NCBI RefSeq assembly: GCF_013178945.1
Contig: NZ_JABFDM010000001.1
Span: 806,001 to 870,000 of the forward strand
Direction of reading: 5' to 3'
DNA: 64,000 bases
Source: Bradyrhizobium aeschynomenes
GTDB taxonomy: Bacteria; Pseudomonadota; Alphaproteobacteria; Rhizobiales; Xanthobacteraceae
In this document: piece by piece, positions 1 to 8,910 of the stretch
Layout: every line of letters starts with the position of its first letter
How positions within the stretch are numbered: the first letter of the stretch is position 1
Made by a program: the position numbers and the translations under genes
The notes under the pieces: generated by a model
The model's input: the letters and a program-made list of their open reading frames with translations, nothing else
The model's database searches: none
Told to the model about the DNA's origin: nothing

Positions 1-9
1 TCTTCGAAC

Positions 10-276
10 CTACTGCGTCACGCGCGACAGCGAGAATTCGCCGTTGCGGATGCGCTCGGGAAACCCCTCGACGAAGGTCGCGACCGCGTCCTCGCCATAG
101 GTCGTCACGAACTCGGCGAGCGCGGCGAACAGGCTGGCCTGGGCCAGGCAGTCGCCATCGACGCCGTCATGGCGCGCTTCCGCCCAGGCTTCGTTGAGAT
201 AGCTGAGCGCGGCCTGCTTCTGCTCATGGTCAGGCAGGACGTCGGGGAGGGCGCTGAAGGTAACGGGGAAGCTCAT
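10..276 (-). CDS. Conserved hypothetical protein (88 aa)
   Basis: Small acidic, mostly helical protein without signal peptide or membrane segment. I do not recognise a domain. The frame stays open to 351, but the segment before Met at 276 is Arg/Pro-rich and looks like upstream DNA, so I take 276. It is convergent with nothing visible here and stands alone at the window edge. Function unknown. Confidence 0.7.
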   Translation of the reverse strand: MSFPVTFSALPDVLPDHEQKQAALSYLNEAWAEARHDGVDGDCLAQASLFAALAEFVTTYGEDAVATFVEGFPERIRNGEFSLSRVTQ

Positions 277-422
277 TGAATTCAGTCTGGCGGGGCGCCG
301 CGGCGCAAGGAAATCCGAACGCGGGCGCGCCGGACGAGTGAGGTTTACCACGCAGGGCGCGGACGCCTAGGCCAGTTCTTTAGGAAAGGTTAACAAGGTT
401 AACGCAATCGGGGATAACCGCC

Positions 423-818
423 TCAATTGGCGTAGCGTGCCGTGAGGTCGCGCGAGATCTTGGAGCCCTCGTCGATGTAGCGGCGGATCGCCACCATCGC
501 GGCCGGCGTGCAGGTGCGGTAGGTCTGCTGGAAGCCGTTATAGCCGCGGTTGAAGCCGGCGATCATGCGGGCGCGGCGCTCGCCCGATGGCGTCTCGGCA
601 TCGATCAGCGCCTGCATCTGGTTGCGCCATTTGGCGCCCTCGTTGCTGCCGCAGATGCCGCGGAGGTAATGGAGTGTGCCGAGGATCTCGGCCAGCCGCT
701 GCAGGTCGCCATCGAACGGCGCAGCCGCGTCCTGCGCCCGCGCGGGGGCGACGGCACAGGCCAGCACGAGCATGAGGACGGCCAGGAGGCGGTTGGATGT
801 GATATGCACGGACGTCAT
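423..818 (-). CDS. TIGR02301-type exported protein (131 aa)
   Basis: Short protein with an N-terminal signal peptide (hydrophobic stretch at about residues 10-28 ending in an Ala-rich cleavage site, APARA-QD), so probably periplasmic. The mature part has the pattern of the alphaproteobacterial TIGR02301 family: LHYLRGICG near residue 50, two conserved Cys, and FNRGYNGFQQTY near residue 90. Role unknown in the family. Single gene, transcribed away from the Nudix gene's 3' end. Confidence 0.8.
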   Translation of the reverse strand: MTSVHITSNRLLAVLMLVLACAVAPARAQDAAAPFDGDLQRLAEILGTLHYLRGICGSNEGAKWRNQMQALIDAETPSGERRARMIAGFNRGYNGFQQTYRTCTPAAMVAIRRYIDEGSKISRDLTARYAN

Positions 819-849
819 ATGCCTTTGCTGGGCGGCGGGCGCAAGGCGG

Positions 850-1281
850 CTACACCAGGGCTCGCGCGGCGGCGATGATGTCCGGCAGGCCGTCGGTCAG
901 GGGGAGGCCATCGAGCGCTTCGGGAACGCGCCACTGGGCGTCGTCGAGCTCCTCGTTCAAGCGGGCCTCGCCCGCCTGCCAGCGTGCGGCGAAGGGGAGG
1001 ATCACGTAATGGCCGCCGCCGCCTTTGCCGCCGCTGCTGGCCGGGAGCACCTCGCGCCAGCCGGCAAGGCCGACGACGGCGATCGAAAGCCCGGTCTCCT
1101 CCATGACCTCGCGCGCGATCGCGGCGTGCAGGTCCTCGCCGAACTCGACCCGTCCGCCGGGCAGGGTGTAGACGCCCTTGGCCGGCGCGCGGGCGCGGCG
1201 CACCAGCAGGATCTTGCCGTCGCGAAAGATGGCGGCGCTGACGGCGAGTTGGGGATGACGGGGCGGAGTTTCAGTCGTCAT
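850..1281 (-). CDS. Nudix hydrolase (143 aa)
   Basis: Cleaves a nucleoside diphosphate linked to another moiety; substrate cannot be read from sequence. The Nudix box is complete (GGRVEFGEDLHAAIAREVMEETG), with all acidic metal ligands in REVMEE. The frame opens at 1308, but Met at 1281 gives the usual short N-terminus (MTTETPPRHPQLAV), so 1281 is preferred. Cytosolic, ordinary single-domain length. Confidence 0.85.
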   Translation of the reverse strand: MTTETPPRHPQLAVSAAIFRDGKILLVRRARAPAKGVYTLPGGRVEFGEDLHAAIAREVMEETGLSIAVVGLAGWREVLPASSGGKGGGGHYVILPFAARWQAGEARLNEELDDAQWRVPEALDGLPLTDGLPDIIAAARALV

Positions 1282-1347
1282 GCGGGCGGCTCCAGCAGGG
1301 GTCTGCACTCTACCGTGAAGACCGCCGCGCTGGCAGTACGTCGCAAC

Positions 1348-1902
1348 TCAATAGCTCGCCATGATGGCGTCGACGGCATCGACCTCATCGACTTCCGACA
1401 CCGGTTCCGGATCGAACTCGATGTCGCCGTTGATGATGCCGCCGGCCTGGGAGACCAGCGGCTTGACCCAGCCGGCAGCCTGCTCCGCGAGCTTGGCCTT
1501 GGTCGCGTCCTGCTTGGCCTCGCGCATCGCGGTGCCGACCGCCAGCAGGATGTCGGTCATGGTCTTGGTGAGATGATCGAAGCGGTCGCGAATCGCCGGC
1601 TCGGCCTGCTCATAGGCCTCGATGACGAGATCGCGGGCCTTGAAATTGGTGTGCGTGAAATGTTCTGGATAGGTCAGCGGCGACCAGGCCAGGAAGTCCT
1701 CGGCGCATTCCGGAATGTCGGGAATCATTTCGAGCAGCATGACTGCCTCGTTGAAATGATTCAGATAGTCGGTGGCGAGTCCGGTGCGCGGGTTGATGTT
1801 GGCGGCGCGCAGGATCGCGGCGCGCGCCGGATCAATAGCGCTGCCAGCCGGTCGTTGGGTCGTGCGATCGGAAGGCACGGAATGGGTCGCCGCTGCGGTC
1901 AT
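1348..1902 (-). CDS. Conserved hypothetical protein (184 aa)
   Basis: Helical, soluble protein with a core containing LNHFNEAVMLLEMIPDIPE and a strongly acidic C-terminus rich in Asp, Glu and Val. No enzyme motif, signal peptide or membrane segment is visible. The pattern resembles a conserved hypothetical family of rhizobial genomes, but I cannot name it. ATG at 1902 is chosen over a TTG at 1920. It is divergent from the SRAP gene; the two share a 62-bp promoter region. Confidence 0.7.
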   Translation of the reverse strand: MTAAATHSVPSDRTTQRPAGSAIDPARAAILRAANINPRTGLATDYLNHFNEAVMLLEMIPDIPECAEDFLAWSPLTYPEHFTHTNFKARDLVIEAYEQAEPAIRDRFDHLTKTMTDILLAVGTAMREAKQDATKAKLAEQAAGWVKPLVSQAGGIINGDIEFDPEPVSEVDEVDAVDAIMASY

Positions 1903-1964
1903 CCGCTGCAGTGTTGGCAACCCAAGTTAAAAGGTGCTGAACACACGACCATTTGAGTGAGATT

Positions 1965-2735
1965 ATGTGTGGACGCTTCGTGATCACTTCACCACCCGCG
2001 GCTCTCAGGCAGATCTTCGGCTATGAGGAGCAGCCGAACTTTCCGCCGCGCCACAATATTGCACCGACGCAGCCGATCCCCGTAATTTTGCTGGATCGGG
2101 AGATCAGGCATTTTCGCTTGATGCGCTGGGGCTTCATGCCCGCATGGGTGAAGGATCCCCGCAATTTCACGCTGCTGATCAATGCACGTTCGGAGACCGT
2201 ACGCGAGAAGCCTGCGTTCAAGAATGCGATCCGGCGGCGCCGCGTGCTTGTGCCCGCTGACGGGTATTACGAATGGCAGGTGATCGACGGCCGCAAGCGG
2301 CCGTTCTTCATCCACCGCAGCGATCGCGCGCCGCTCGGTTTCGCAGCCCTCGCGGAGACCTGGATGGGACCGAACGGCGAGGAGGTCGATACGGTCGCGC
2401 TTCTCACGGCGGCTGCGCGCGGCGATCTCGCGACGCTGCATCACCGCGTTCCGGTGACGATCAGGCCGGATGATTTTTCGCTGTGGCTCGACTGCCGCAG
2501 CGACGATGCCGACGAGGTGATGCATCTGCTGGTGGGGCCCGAAGAGGGCGAGTTCGCCTGGTACGAGGTGTCGACGCGCGTCAATACGGTGGCCAATGAC
2601 GACGAGCAATTGCTGTTGCCGATCACGGCGGAGATGCGTGCCGCGGAGGAGGCGCAGCGCAAGCCGGCGAGAAAAGTTGCGCCCCGGAAGGTTGCAGCCG
2701 CACCAGCGGACGATGGGCAGGGGAGTTTGTTCTAA
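1965..2735 (+). CDS. SOS response-associated peptidase, SRAP/YedK-HMCES type (256 aa)
   Basis: SRAP proteins crosslink covalently to abasic sites in single-stranded DNA through an N-terminal cysteine. The sequence starts MCGRF, so Cys2 becomes the N-terminal nucleophile once Met is removed; this fixes the start at 1965 rather than at 1953. Other family motifs are NARSETV (active-site Asn and Glu, about residue 70), GYYEW (about 105) and HHRVPV (about 165, catalytic His). The Lys/Ala-rich C-terminal tail is variable in the family. Confidence 0.93.
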   Translation: MCGRFVITSPPAALRQIFGYEEQPNFPPRHNIAPTQPIPVILLDREIRHFRLMRWGFMPAWVKDPRNFTLLINARSETVREKPAFKNAIRRRRVLVPADGYYEWQVIDGRKRPFFIHRSDRAPLGFAALAETWMGPNGEEVDTVALLTAAARGDLATLHHRVPVTIRPDDFSLWLDCRSDDADEVMHLLVGPEEGEFAWYEVSTRVNTVANDDEQLLLPITAEMRAAEEAQRKPARKVAPRKVAAAPADDGQGSLF

Positions 2736-2791
2736 GGCAGGCTGCATCAAGGCGACAGAGGTGCGACCCGCGACCGAGCCGTCGGTCGCGC

Positions 2792-3373
2792 TCAGACGAA
2801 AATCCGCAGCGCCGCGTGCTGCAGCAGCATGATCGTCTTGGCGTCCTGAATGCGCTTGTCGCCGATCATCGCGAGCGCCTCGTCGATCCCGAGTTCCAGC
2901 ACCTCGATCTCCTCGCCCTCATGCGCGAGTCCGCCGCCGGCGCTGACACGCATGCCGGGCTCGTATTCGGCAACGAAGAAGTGGATCTTCTCGGTGACCA
3001 CGCCGGGGCTCATGAACGCCTCGAACACGAACTTGACGTCGTGCAGCCGGTACCCGGTCTCCTCCTCGGCCTCGAGGCGGATGCGTTCCTCGGGCGAGAC
3101 ATTGTCGAGCAGTCCGGCGGCGGCCTCGATCAGCAGGTCGTCATAGCCATTGAGGAAGGCCGGATAGCGGAACTGTTTGACCAGGATGACGCTGCGACGG
3201 GCGAGATTGTAGGGCAGGATCGCCGCGGCATTGCCGCGGTCGAACACGTCGCGGCTCTGCATCTGCCACGTGCCGTCGTCGCGCCGCCACTCGAACCTGG
3301 TCGAGGTCAGCGTGCCGTAATGGTCGGAGAGCACGCGCCTCTCGTGCACGCGGATGCGGTCGGAGATGCTCAT
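2792..3373 (-). CDS. NudK-like Nudix hydrolase (193 aa)
   Basis: Belongs to the ADP-sugar/GDP-mannose pyrophosphatase branch of the Nudix family (TIGR00052/NudK type). Seen: VILVKQFRYPA before the box, a Nudix helix at about residues 85-108 (AAAGLLDN...RLEAEEETGY), and the SPGVVTEKIHFFVAEY segment after it, typical of NudK. Length fits the family. It lies 9 bp downstream of the GNAT gene, so the two probably share a transcript. Exact substrate is inference. Confidence 0.88.
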   Translation of the reverse strand: MSISDRIRVHERRVLSDHYGTLTSTRFEWRRDDGTWQMQSRDVFDRGNAAAILPYNLARRSVILVKQFRYPAFLNGYDDLLIEAAAGLLDNVSPEERIRLEAEEETGYRLHDVKFVFEAFMSPGVVTEKIHFFVAEYEPGMRVSAGGGLAHEGEEIEVLELGIDEALAMIGDKRIQDAKTIMLLQHAALRIFV

Positions 3374-3382
3374 GCTGGACCT

Positions 3383-3832
3383 CTATGTCATGCCGGGCGT
3401 GGGCGGACGGCCGTCGAGCCATTTCGAGAACACGACGCTGTCCTGCACGGCATAGTCGAGCGCCTGGTAGAACTCCTGAACCTTGGTGTTGTCGCCGCGC
3501 ACCATCAGCATCAGCTTGGCGATGCCGCGTGCCCGCAGCCAGTCCTCGGCGGCGGCCATGATGGCGCGGCCGAGGTCCTGGCCGCGATGATCGGGATCGA
3601 CGCTGACATAGTAGACCCAGCCGCGATGGCCGTCATGGCCGACCATCGCGGACGCCGCGATGGCGCCAGCGGCACGTCCCACGAGCACGGTGGAATCATC
3701 GCCGCGGCGGGCGAGCGCGATGTCGGCGGCGGGATCGTTCCACGGCCGCGTCAGGCCGCAGCGTTGCCACAGCGCGATGATCGCGGGCACGTCGGCATCG
3801 GTGATGTCGGAGATCGTGAGAGCAGGGGCCAT
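3383..3832 (-). CDS. GNAT N-acetyltransferase, YpeA-like (149 aa)
   Basis: Single GNAT domain. Acetyl-CoA binding motif A is visible as VSVDPDHRGQDLGRAIM (about residues 75-92; the R-G-x-G core appears as RGQDLG), followed by LRARGIAKLMLMVRGDN, as in YpeA. It acetylates an amine of unknown identity in the cytosol. It sits 15 bp after the FAD oxidase gene and just before the nudK-like gene, so the three may form one transcription unit. Confidence 0.85.
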   Translation of the reverse strand: MAPALTISDITDADVPAIIALWQRCGLTRPWNDPAADIALARRGDDSTVLVGRAAGAIAASAMVGHDGHRGWVYYVSVDPDHRGQDLGRAIMAAAEDWLRARGIAKLMLMVRGDNTKVQEFYQALDYAVQDSVVFSKWLDGRPPTPGMT

Positions 3833-3847
3833 GAGAGGTTCGAAAGC

Positions 3848-5275
3848 CTAGAGCACCTTGCCGGGGTTCATGATCCCCAGCGGATCGAACTGCGCCTTGA
3901 TGGCGCGCATCAGCGCAATCGCGGTCGGGTCCTTGACGTCGGGCAGTTCGTCGCGCTTGAGCACGCCGATGCCGTGCTCGGCCGAAATCGAGCCGCCCAT
4001 GCGCAGCACGATCTCGAACACGACCGCATTCACCTCGTGCCAGCGCGCCAGATAGTCGGCCGTGTTGGCGCCGACCGGCTGGCTGACATTGTAGTGGATG
4101 TTGCCGTCGCCGAGATGCCCGAATGGTACCGGCCGCGCGCCGGGGACTTTCCTGACGACAGCTTCATTGGCCTCGGCGATGAACGCCGGCACCGCGGCGA
4201 CCGGCACCGAGATGTCGTGCTTGATCGAGCCGCCCTCGGGCTTCTGCGCCCAGGAGATGTCCTCGCGCAGCTTCCAGAACGCCATGCGCTGGGTGAGATT
4301 CTCGGCGATCACGGCGTCGTCGACGATGCCGCCCTCGAAGCCCTGCTCGAGGATGGTCTCCAGCGTCGACCGCGCATCGTCGCGCGAGGACGACAGCTCC
4401 ATCAGCACGAACCACGGATGCTGGCCCGAGAGCGGCGCGCGGTTGCCGGCGACATGACGGATCGAGAAGTCGAGCGCGATATGGGCGATCAGCTCGAAGC
4501 TGGTCAGGCTGCCCGACGCCTCGCGCTGCGCGATGGCAAGCAGCTTGAGCGCATCTTCCGGCGATTTCAGCCCGACGAACGCCGTCTCGATCGCCCGCGG
4601 CTTCGGAAACAGCTTCAGGCTCGCTGCCGTGATGATGCCGAGCGTGCCCTCGGCGCCGATGAAGAGATTGCGCAGATCGTAGCCGGTGTTGTCCTTCTTC
4701 AGTTTCGACAGCCCATTGAGCACCCGCCCGTCGGCCAGCACCACCTCGACGCCCAGCGCCATCTCGCGCGCGACGCCGTAGGCCAGCGCGGCGGTGCCTC
4801 CGGCATTGGTCGAGAGATTGCCGCCAATGGTGCAGCTGCCCTCAGCGCCCAGCGACAGCGGAAACAGCCGGTCGACCTCGGCGGCCTTCTGCTGCGCCAC
4901 CTGTAGTACGACGCCGGCCTCGGCGATCATCGTGTTGGAGGCGGTGTCGACCTCGCGAATGCGATCCATGCGCTTGAGCGACACCACGACCTCGCCATTG
5001 TGCGGCGTCTGGCCGCCGACGAGGCCGGTGTTGCCGCCCTGAGGCGTCAGCGCGATCCGATGCGCAGTCGCAAGTTTGCAGATCGCCGCGACCTCCGCGG
5101 TCGAGCCGGGACGCAGCACCAGCGGCGAGCGGCCGTGGAACAGGTTGCGCTCCTCCGTGACATAGGGTGCGACATCGGCCTCCGCGGTCAGCGCCTGGCG
5201 CTCGCCGACGATGGCGGCGAATTGCGCGATCAGATCGGGCGGCAGCGGCGGAGAGGGAGGCTGGCTGATGTTCAT
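3848..5275 (-). CDS. FAD-binding oxidase, D-2-hydroxyacid (2-hydroxyglutarate/lactate) dehydrogenase type (475 aa)
   Basis: Oxidises a D-2-hydroxyacid to the 2-oxoacid using FAD. Two domains are visible: an FAD_binding_4 (PCMH) domain from about residue 40 with the TPQGGNTGLVGGQ phosphate-binding loop and the GAEGSCTIGGNLSTNAGG motif, and a C-terminal FAD-oxidase domain with the conserved FGHLGDGNIHYN (metal and substrate His) and AEHGIG near the end. Closest in pattern to D-2-hydroxyglutarate dehydrogenase and GlcD; which one cannot be settled here. No signal peptide, likely cytosolic. Confidence 0.88.
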   Translation of the reverse strand: MNISQPPSPPLPPDLIAQFAAIVGERQALTAEADVAPYVTEERNLFHGRSPLVLRPGSTAEVAAICKLATAHRIALTPQGGNTGLVGGQTPHNGEVVVSLKRMDRIREVDTASNTMIAEAGVVLQVAQQKAAEVDRLFPLSLGAEGSCTIGGNLSTNAGGTAALAYGVAREMALGVEVVLADGRVLNGLSKLKKDNTGYDLRNLFIGAEGTLGIITAASLKLFPKPRAIETAFVGLKSPEDALKLLAIAQREASGSLTSFELIAHIALDFSIRHVAGNRAPLSGQHPWFVLMELSSSRDDARSTLETILEQGFEGGIVDDAVIAENLTQRMAFWKLREDISWAQKPEGGSIKHDISVPVAAVPAFIAEANEAVVRKVPGARPVPFGHLGDGNIHYNVSQPVGANTADYLARWHEVNAVVFEIVLRMGGSISAEHGIGVLKRDELPDVKDPTAIALMRAIKAQFDPLGIMNPGKVL

Positions 5276-5293
5276 GGTCGGTCGCTTCCAATG

Positions 5294-6295
5294 TTATCTC
5301 GGCGCGGCGGCGCGGCGCAGCCGGTCGTTGATGGCCTCGCCCAGTCCGTCGTTCGGGATCGGCATCACGGCGATGCTGCGCGCGCCCTTGGCATCGAGGC
5401 TGCGAAGATAGCCGAAAAGATGCATCGCCGCCTCTGCCGGATCACCCGATGGCGACAGGTTGAGAACAGCGACGGCCTGAGCGGCACCGGGCAGGGTCAG
5501 GGGACCGAAGGCGAGCAGCGCCTCGCCGGGCGCGACCTCGCTGGCGTCGAGGCGCACGCGGGCGCGCGGAGCATAATGCGAGGCCAGCATGCCCGGTGCC
5601 AGCGGTTGCTCGGACGCCTCGGGCTCGGCCGGTGCCGGCCGCGTCAGGGGCCGGTCGAGCATGGTCTCGATCGCCTCGCTTGGAACGCCACCGGGCCGCA
5701 GCAGCGTCGGTTGCTCGAAGCAGCCGACGATCGTCGATTCGACGCCGACCTCGACCGGTCCGCCGTCCAGGATCAGGTCGATGCGCCCCGTGAGATCGGC
5801 TGCCACATGGGCTGCGGTGGTCGGCGAGACGTGGCCGGAGATGTTGGCCGAGGGCGCCACCACGGCGCCGCCGAACGCTGCGAGCAGCGCCCGCGCGATC
5901 GGATGCGAGGGAATGCGAATCGCGACGGTGTCGAGGCCGGCGGTGGCGAGATCCGCGACGGTGCAGCCGGGCGCCTGCGGCACCACCAGGGTCAGCGGTC
6001 CCGGCCAGAACGCATCGGCCAGGCGTTCGGCCGTGGCATCGAACCGACCGATCCGCCGCGCGGCCGCGATGTTGGCGACATGGGCGATCAGCGGATTGAA
6101 GGCCGGCCGGCCCTTGGCCTGGTAGAGGCGGGCGATCGCGGCGGCATTGGCGGCATCGGCCCCGAGCCCGTAGACGGTTTCGGTCGGGAACGCCACCAGC
6201 CCGCCGCGCGCGAACGTCGCCGCGGCTTGCGTGATTCCTGCCGCGTCGGCGGGCAGGATCCTGGTCTCGATCGCGTTGGTGTCTGGCACGGGCAT
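5294..6295 (-). CDS. L-threonylcarbamoyladenylate synthase, Sua5/YrdC family (333 aa)
   Basis: Makes threonylcarbamoyl-AMP from Thr, bicarbonate and ATP, the first step of t6A modification of tRNA. The YrdC domain (about residues 10-200) shows FPTETVYGLGADA, YQAKGRPAFNPLIAH and the SANISGHVSPT loop. The C-terminal Sua5 domain (about 215-333) contains the SPGMLASHYAP-type linker (here APGMLASHYAPRA). The frame extends to 6394, but Met at 6295 starts the conserved part. Essential housekeeping gene that lies 230 bp from the tRNA carrying the island. Confidence 0.93.
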   Translation of the reverse strand: MPVPDTNAIETRILPADAAGITQAAATFARGGLVAFPTETVYGLGADAANAAAIARLYQAKGRPAFNPLIAHVANIAAARRIGRFDATAERLADAFWPGPLTLVVPQAPGCTVADLATAGLDTVAIRIPSHPIARALLAAFGGAVVAPSANISGHVSPTTAAHVAADLTGRIDLILDGGPVEVGVESTIVGCFEQPTLLRPGGVPSEAIETMLDRPLTRPAPAEPEASEQPLAPGMLASHYAPRARVRLDASEVAPGEALLAFGPLTLPGAAQAVAVLNLSPSGDPAEAAMHLFGYLRSLDAKGARSIAVMPIPNDGLGEAINDRLRRAAAPR

Positions 6296-6525
6296 CACTG
6301 GTACGGGACGACGGCGGCTTCCGCGCCCGGCTATAGCGGGCGTGAGCCTGCGAATGAAGCACGCAAATGCGCCGCTGAGCTGCGCCCGGGCCATAGCCGA
6401 CGGGCAAAGCTTCGTGAGCTCAAGCAGTTAACCCATCCGCGGGCGATCGACCATTTCATTGCGATTTCCTGCCCCGTGCGCCTTGCGGAGACGCAGACCC
6501 GACGCTATAAGCCGGCTTCCCAAGT

Positions 6526-6602
6526 CGGAGCGTGGCTCAGCCCGGTAGAGCACTGCGTTCGGGACGCAGGGGTCGCAGGTTCGAATCCTGCCGCTCCGAC
6601 CA
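6526..6602 (+). tRNA. tRNA-Pro (CGG), island integration target
   Basis: Complete 77-nt cloverleaf. Acceptor CGGAGCG pairs with CGCTCCG; the anticodon arm CTGCG-TTCGGGA-CGCAG gives anticodon CGG; the T-arm GCAGG-TTCGAAT-CCTGC is perfect; a genomic ACCA end is encoded. The 3' part from 6556 on is shared with the right end of the island, so the tRNA was rebuilt intact by integration. The sequence after the CCA here (T-run then integrase) belongs to the island; the likely original downstream flank is at 49257. Confidence 0.95.
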
Positions 6603-7817
6603 TTTTTTCCCAGAGTTTCTCTCCTGCGTACGATCTTCGATGGGGCTGGCCACCGTTTTGGCCACCGAAACATTGAAGCCCTTTTGACCGATCGCAACCG
6701 CCGCACCTTGCAGGTAGTCGGGGTGATGGTGGCCATAGGTGTCTTGCAAGATCTCCGGGGACATTCCTAGGAACCCGGCTGCTTCCCAGATTGATACGCC
6801 CCGCTGCATCAGCCAGGTCGCGGCGGTATGGCGCAAGGTATGCGGGGTGACTTTGCCGGGCAGGCCAGCCAGCCCGACGGCTCTGCTGAACCCCTTCTTT
6901 ACCGATGCGACTGGCTTGCCGTTGAACTCGACGAAGCACGTGGCGATCAGCTTGCGATCTTTCCACCGCCGCAGGTGGGCGAGCAGCCGCGGGGGTATGG
7001 GCGCTGGAGTCTGGCGCTTCTTGGTTGCACGCTTCCCGATCGGCTTTCGGTAGAATATCCCGTGCTCAAGGTCGACGTAAGAGCGGTCCCGCTCCGTATA
7101 CGGCGAGGCTGACGCAATAGCCCCAGCCCGAGTGCCAGTGTAAAGGCCGATCAGAATAAATCTGGCCACATGTCTCAGTGGCCGACGGTTCGTGCTGACC
7201 GGATCACCTTTCGACGCTCCTGAATGGATCGTCTGCTTCTCTCGATGCCGCCAGCAATGCCAAATAAGCGCCGCAGCTTCCTGTCGCGTAAGCCATCGGT
7301 CGCGCGGAACTCCCTTCGGCGGAAGTGACACGCGCACTAAGCCCCGGTGAAAGCCTTCTTTCGCATGATGGTTGATGGCAGCACGAAATGTCTCCAGGTC
7401 CCGGCGTGCACCACCGCGGTTGCCACGATGCCTGACATATGCGGCGCAGGTCTGGGCATTGACCGCGGACAGTCTCTTGCCGCCCCAGAATTCATTGAGG
7501 CGGTCAATCCTAGCTCCGATCTCGAACTGGTCGCTCGGTTCGCCAATATCGGTCAGATAGATCGACAGTACGTCAGCACAGTCGATATCCTCGATATCCT
7601 GCCGGCGGCGTTCGGGTTGATACTTTTCGGCGATGTAATCCGCTAGGGCCTGCTCTGCCTCTCGAGGCGGTTTCGTTTCAGTCGGGCTTGCAACGCATCC
7701 CGTGGCGATGTGGCGATCTCCATCTTTGATAATCCAGACCGCCTGGTGAACAAGTTTTCCGTCTCGGTATCGGGCCTTTCTCTTGTAGAGTCTGATCCCT
7801 TTGCTTGGACGCGACAT
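6537..7817 (-). CDS. Tyrosine recombinase, island integrase (426 aa)
   Basis: Catalyses site-specific insertion into and excision from tRNA-Pro. Tyrosine-recombinase residues are visible: Arg in GLYTGTRAGAI, HTLRHTAATW (HxxR), and a C-terminal TYGHHHPDY segment with the candidate nucleophile Tyr. The N-terminal half has a SAM-like core-binding domain (about residues 70-190). The last roughly 20 codons read antisense through the tRNA (stop at 6537), so the C-terminus is encoded by the attachment site and may change on excision. Full length, apparently intact. Confidence 0.93.
   Translation of the reverse strand: MSRPSKGIRLYKRKARYRDGKLVHQAVWIIKDGDRHIATGCVASPTETKPPREAEQALADYIAEKYQPERRRQDIEDIDCADVLSIYLTDIGEPSDQFEIGARIDRLNEFWGGKRLSAVNAQTCAAYVRHRGNRGGARRDLETFRAAINHHAKEGFHRGLVRVSLPPKGVPRDRWLTRQEAAALIWHCWRHREKQTIHSGASKGDPVSTNRRPLRHVARFILIGLYTGTRAGAIASASPYTERDRSYVDLEHGIFYRKPIGKRATKKRQTPAPIPPRLLAHLRRWKDRKLIATCFVEFNGKPVASVKKGFSRAVGLAGLPGKVTPHTLRHTAATWLMQRGVSIWEAAGFLGMSPEILQDTYGHHHPDYLQGAAVAIGQKGFNVSVAKTVASPIEDRTQERNSGKKWSERQDSNLRPLRPERSALPG
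6556..6604 (+). repeat. Left attachment site, 49-bp direct repeat in tRNA-Pro
   Basis: Forty-nine bases from the anticodon arm through the CCA end plus TT are identical to 49208-49256. The base before (G/A) and after (T/C) differ, which sets the limits. This is the expected product of tyrosine-recombinase insertion into a tRNA 3' end and gives an element length of 42,652 bp between equivalent positions. Confidence 0.95.
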
Positions 7818-8026
7818 AACTCCCTCATGGCCTTGATAGCTTCAAGGGTAGTATAGTCTCTATTCGCGATCCGTTCGAGAGTCAGTCGACCTCTAGCGCC
7901 TTCTCTTCGCAGGCCAGAAGCGGTCATAGATCCATCCGGGAAGGCTATTTTGGCGGCAACATCTAGACGTAGCGGCGCAGATGGGTCGATCGTGTCAGCC
8001 GTAGGCTGCATGACTCGTTTCGACAT
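7643..8026 (-). CDS. Putative excisionase-like protein next to integrase (127 aa)
   Basis: Contains LRLDVAAKIAFPDGSMTASG and RGRLTLERIANRDYTTLEAI, a pattern resembling MerR/Xis-like winged helix proteins that often precede rhizobial island integrases. Such proteins act as DNA-binding recombination directionality factors; here that role is inferred from position and fold pattern. Its 3' end overlaps the integrase start by 175 bp in another frame, so the two are translationally linked. The frame opens at 8071; Met at 8026 (MSKRVMQ) is preferred. Confidence 0.6.
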   Translation of the reverse strand: MSKRVMQPTADTIDPSAPLRLDVAAKIAFPDGSMTASGLRREGARGRLTLERIANRDYTTLEAIKAMRELCRVQAKGSDSTRERPDTETENLFTRRSGLSKMEIATSPRDALQARLKRNRLERQSRP

Positions 8027-8071
8027 TGAGGGCCTCAATCTCGACAGCCGCGGCAGTCGTATGGATTCCAA

Positions 8072-8652
8072 GCGCAGTTCGTGGGACTTGTCCGGTCACA
8101 AGCGACCTACATCTATCATCGCCAGACTTCCCAAATCAGAGACGAACTTGCCAGGTCGAAGCTTGTCGCAGATTTTCGCGCGCAAAGGACGGGCAATTCT
8201 GACTAAGAGCCCCGAGAGGGGAAGCAGAACACCTATCCGATGCACGAAGAGGCGCGGCACCAGTCCGATCTCGAAGCAACCCGACTTACCGCAAATTGGT
8301 GCGTTCCTGGTGTCGCACCCCATCCGCCGGGCCTCCACTCACCCGCAACCGATTGTACACACGGGAAGCCCGGGGAATTGAACTTGCAACCAGATCGTTA
8401 TGAGCGGCAGGATATCCATTGGCTTTGTTGATTTTTCTGCGTTTTCGTCCGATTTCAAGGCGTTTCGCATCGTTTCGTTCACGTCCTTTCTGGTGCGAAA
8501 CTGGTGCGGCTATCCAATCGCGGACGTACTCGGCAACCAGCTCAGGCGCAGCACAACGAATGCCGTTGTGAGCATATCGAGCTCCATAAAGGCATTCATA
8601 CTGGGCTCGAAGTTGTGTTCTGATAGTCGCTTGTGCGCATGTTTCAGCGCCA
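8072..8652. other. Non-coding interval inside island
   Basis: About 580 bp between the excisionase-like gene and the fic operon. Both strands have only short open frames without recognisable protein patterns. It should hold the integrase promoter (reading left). I see no terminator or convincing repeat. Confidence 0.5.
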
Positions 8653-8910
8653 CTAGCGCGGTGAAGGAGTTCGATATCCTATAGAGCTGCAGGTACTCTT
8701 TATCTCCACGGCGTCCAGCGCTGCCCGTCCGTTGTCTGCCATGGCTTGGTAGCTTTGGCGCCATTCGTCGGGAAAGAACTCAAGCGCCTCTTCCGGTAAT
8801 GAATAGTACTTAGTGTCTTGTGGTTTTGCTGGCTCGTCCGGCACTTTGATCTCCACTCGGTTAGGCCGAGCTTTTATCCCGCTAGCGGTTGGTACAATCT
8901 GGGAAACCAC
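8510..8910 (-). pseudogene. Frameshifted hypothetical gene downstream of fic
   Basis: Two overlapping frames look like one broken protein. The first (from 8910) contains YYSLPEEALEFFPDEWRQSY and ends soon after DAVEIK at 8653. The second (to 8510) continues with EYLQLYRISNSFTALVALK and a helical tail. The codons run together if one shift near 8700-8720 is allowed. Its start overlaps the fic 3' end by 37 bp, so it was probably a co-translated partner of Fic. Function unknown; sequencing error is a possible alternative to real decay. Confidence 0.5.

Noticed and set aside
2816..4906. Very long open frame opposite nudK, GNAT and oxidase genes
   Set aside because: Shadow frame of GC-rich coding DNA; residue composition is unnatural and the opposite strand has clear domains.
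8360..8430. Minus-strand sequence resembling the anticodon and T-arm of a tRNA with CAT anticodon
   Set aside because: Neither the anticodon stem nor the T-stem pairs, and no acceptor end is present; similarity may be chance.
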